Source: Ferruginibacter sp.
GTDB lineage: Bacteria; Bacteroidota; Bacteroidia; Chitinophagales; Chitinophagaceae
Assembly (NCBI GenBank): GCA_019638575.1
Contig: JAHBTN010000005.1
Span: 124,001 to 188,000 of the forward strand
Direction: 5' to 3'
DNA: 64,000 nt
Part shown: one piece after another, positions 62,065 to 64,000 of the stretch
Layout of the letters: the number at the start of each line of letters is the position of its first letter
Position numbering within the stretch: the stretch's first letter is position 1
Notes under the pieces: generated by a model
Databases searched by the model: none
What the model saw: the letters and a program-made list of their open reading frames with translations, nothing else
Told to the model about the DNA's origin: nothing
Program-made: the position numbers and the translations under genes

Positions 62065-63540
62065 TTAATAAGCCCTGGCAAATAATACCCGTTGGCTGCT
62101 TGGCTTTCCGGTTAATATACATTTACCTTCTTCTTTTTTATTATTAAGCGGGATGCACCTGATGGTTGCCTTGGTTTTTTCTTTTATCTGCTCTTCAGTT
62201 TCGGAACTACCATCCCAGTGGGCTGCAATAAATCCACCTTTTTCATCCAGCAATTTTACAAATTCATCCCAGCTATCGGCATTGGTTGTTTTACTTGTTC
62301 TAAAAGCAGCTGCTTTATCAAACATATTTTGTTGTATTTCTGCTAACAAATTTTCTACATGATTAGCTAATCCATCCAACGATACGCTGTTTTTTTCTTT
62401 GGTATCACGCCTTGCCACTTCTACCACTTTATTTTCTAAATCACGCAGCCCCATTGCAAGCCTTACAGGTACGCCCTGCAATTCATACTGGGCAAATTTC
62501 CAGCCGGGACGGCTGTTATCGTTGTTATCATATTTAACCCTAATGCCCAATTCTTTTAACGATGCAATAATTTCATTTGCTTTTGCATCAATTGCCGCCT
62601 TGCTTTCTTCGCCTTTGTAAATAGGTACAATCACCACTTGCACCGGTGCAATTTTTGGTGGTAATACCAAACCCTGGTCATCGCTATGTGCCATTATTAA
62701 TGCGCCAATCAATCTTGTAGATACACCCCAGGATGTAGCCCAAACATATTCCTGTTTATTTTCTTTATTTAAAAACTGTACTTCAAAAGCCTTGGCAAAA
62801 TTTTGTCCCAGGAAATGAGAAGTGCCTGCCTGCAATGCTTTTCCATCTTGCATCAATGCCTCAATGCAATATGTATCTTCTGCACCGGCAAAACGTTCGT
62901 TAGGTGTTTTTACACCTTTTATTACTGGCACCGCCATATATTCTTCCACAAATGCTGCATACACATCCAGCATGCGTAATGTTTCTTCCACCGCTTCTTC
63001 TTTTGTTGCATGTGCTGTATGCCCTTCCTGCCAAAGAAATTCGGCAGTGCGTAAAAACAAACGGGTACGCATTTCCCATCGCACTACATTGGCCCATTGG
63101 TTTATTAATAAGGGCAAATCCCGGTAGGATTGTATCCAGTCTTTATAAGTGTTCCATATAATTGTTTCGGATGTTGGCCGCACAATCAGTTCTTCTTCCA
63201 GTTTAGCATCGGGGTCAACAACAATTCCTTTTCCTTCAGTATCGTTCATCAGCCTGTAATGCGTTACCACTGCACATTCTTTGGCAAAGCCTTCCACATG
63301 CGCCGCTTCTTTGCTTAAAAAACTTTTTGGAATAAATAAAGGGAAGTAAGCATTTACATGCCCGGTTTCTTTAAACATCTTATCCAATTGGTCACGCATG
63401 TTTTCCCAAAGGGCAAAGCCATAAGGTTTTATTACCATGCAACCCCGTACAGCCGAATAATCAGCCAGGCCACCTTTAATTACAAGATCGTTATACCACT
63501 GCGAATAATCTTCGGTTCTTGATGTAAGTTCTTTACTCAT
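62065..63540 (-). CDS. proS: Prolyl-tRNA synthetase, archaeal/eukaryal type (ProS type 3)
   Basis: Charges tRNA-Pro. The 491-residue length, absence of an editing insertion and the C-terminal end in Tyr (LFARAY) mark the archaeal-type enzyme, common in Bacteroidota. Class II motifs are seen: motif 1 near [24 protein letters not shown], motif 2 [31 protein letters not shown], and motif 3 [28 protein letters not shown]. The anticodon-binding domain (about 280-380) and a C-terminal domain with two Cys follow. The start ATG 63540 begins [18 protein letters not shown], as in the family. Confidence 0.96.
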   Translation of the reverse strand: MSKELTSRTEDYSQWYNDLVIKGGLADYSAVRGCMVIKPYGFALWENMRDQLDKMFKETGHVNAYFPLFIPKSFLSKEAAHVEGFAKECAVVTHYRLMNDTEGKGIVVDPDAKLEEELIVRPTSETIIWNTYKDWIQSYRDLPLLINQWANVVRWEMRTRLFLRTAEFLWQEGHTAHATKEEAVEETLRMLDVYAAFVEEYMAVPVIKGVKTPNERFAGAEDTYCIEALMQDGKALQAGTSHFLGQNFAKAFEVQFLNKENKQEYVWATSWGVSTRLIGALIMAHSDDQGLVLPPKIAPVQVVIVPIYKGEESKAAIDAKANEIIASLKELGIRVKYDNNDNSRPGWKFAQYELQGVPVRLAMGLRDLENKVVEVARRDTKEKNSVSLDGLANHVENLLAEIQQNMFDKAAAFRTSKTTNADSWDEFVKLLDEKGGFIAAHWDGSSETEEQIKEKTKATIRCIPLNNKKEEGKCILTGKPSSQRVLFARAY

Positions 63541-63712
63541 TTATTTTTATGATGGTTATATGTGGGTACTTAACTTATTTCTTTTAGCACTGCATTAACA
63601 ACAGTCTGTTTAACTTTATTGTCTGTTAATTAAAGCATGTGCAGGTACACAAATCGTTTTAAAACTGCACAAAAATAGTAACTTCAACATTAAATGCTAT
63701 AAACAAATCGCT

Positions 63713-64000
63713 ATGCAAACAAAAATTTTACTTCTTGCTATATCCGTTGCAGCATTAAGCAGTTGCAGCACTGCATATAAAACCGGGCAAACACCCGATG
63801 ATGTTTATTATTCGCCGGCCAGGGTTGATGAAAGTGTTTACAGCAATGAACGCAACCTGGCACGCTACCAGCCTGCTACCGATTATGAAATAACTATGGG
63901 CATCAGGGACTGGCGCTGGCGTAGTTTTAGAGATGATTATGATTATCGCTACAGCCCTTATAATTTTGTAACCTGCAATACTTATAATTATGGATATTAT
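63713..64000 (+). CDS. Lipoprotein, N-terminal part (runs off window edge)
   Basis: An ATG at 63713 opens a frame that is still open at the window end (96 codons). A signal peptide ends in a lipobox (ALSSC, Cys18). Features after it are DDVYYSPARVDESVYSNERNLARYQ and a region rich in Tyr, Asp, Arg and Asn (RSFRDDYDYRYSPYNFVTCN). The visible part carries no known domain. Family unknown; Tyr/Arg-rich secreted lipoproteins of this look are common in the Chitinophagaceae. It is divergent from proS with a 172-bp gap. Confidence 0.7.
   Translation, partial: MQTKILLLAISVAALSSCSTAYKTGQTPDDVYYSPARVDESVYSNERNLARYQPATDYEITMGIRDWRWRSFRDDYDYRYSPYNFVTCNTYNYGYY

Overview
The window comes from a member of the Bacteroidota, most probably the Chitinophagaceae or a close relative (inference from gene content, no rRNA present). 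Support comes from TonB-dependent receptors with N-terminal carboxypeptidase-like domains, a type IX secretion (T9SS) substrate with a type B sorting domain, a SprE/PorW-like TPR protein, HYC_CC_PP and CCC-motif proteins, AT-rich intergenic DNA without Shine-Dalgarno sites, and promoters of the Bacteroidota TTTG/TAnnTTTG type. It reads as ordinary chromosome. I saw no IS element, prophage, CRISPR array, tRNA or rRNA.

Layout. 1-1140: an ECF-type sigma factor (minus strand) and a small repeat-bearing lipoprotein (plus strand) diverge from a mirrored promoter pair. 1138-9133: an aromatic amino-acid operon (prephenate dehydratase, aminotransferase, prephenate dehydrogenase, GNAT, DAHP synthase/chorismate mutase fusion, aroB, aroA, aroC). 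It is preceded by a short ORF full of Trp, Phe and Tyr codons and by an intrinsic terminator ending 8 bp before pheA, which is a transcription attenuator. 9130-16683: cell-wall genes (D-Ala-D-Ala dipeptidase, L,D-transpeptidase, RlpA, OmpA with thrombospondin type 3 repeats, class A PBP). 16773-21775: SprE/PorW-like protein, a peptidase-less M23-type membrane anchor, a bactofilin, an AtpI-like membrane protein and a SprT-like protein. 22470-24561: sigma factor, anti-sigma factor and fasciclin protein. 24980-29190: sucC, purine nucleoside phosphorylase and a putative porin.

29294-34451 is a metal-handling cluster: HYC_CC_PP protein, secreted HMA protein, TonB receptor with its own N-terminal HMA domain, a thioredoxin-like protein and an outer-membrane transporter. 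Its receptor gene has a structured 5' region. 34540-37782 (minus) holds an unassigned three-gene unit: class I glutamine amidotransferase, ATP-grasp-like protein and CHAD-like protein. 37875-46722 has a large T9SS cargo protein, a DUF6580 membrane protein, rnhA, an Oar-like TonB receptor and ribBA. 46724-63540 has tamB, a DinB-like protein, ggt, an M14 carboxypeptidase and a PIG-L deacetylase (both with similar C-terminal amidotransferase-like domains), a 35-aa membrane protein, a sodium:solute symporter, two small membrane proteins and proS. The window ends inside a lipoprotein gene.

The most notable item is the aromatic leader/attenuator with its operon. After it come the unassigned amidotransferase/ATP-grasp/CHAD unit, the metal cluster with its structured leader, the mirrored sigma-factor promoters, and the bactofilin partner that lacks its peptidase domain.
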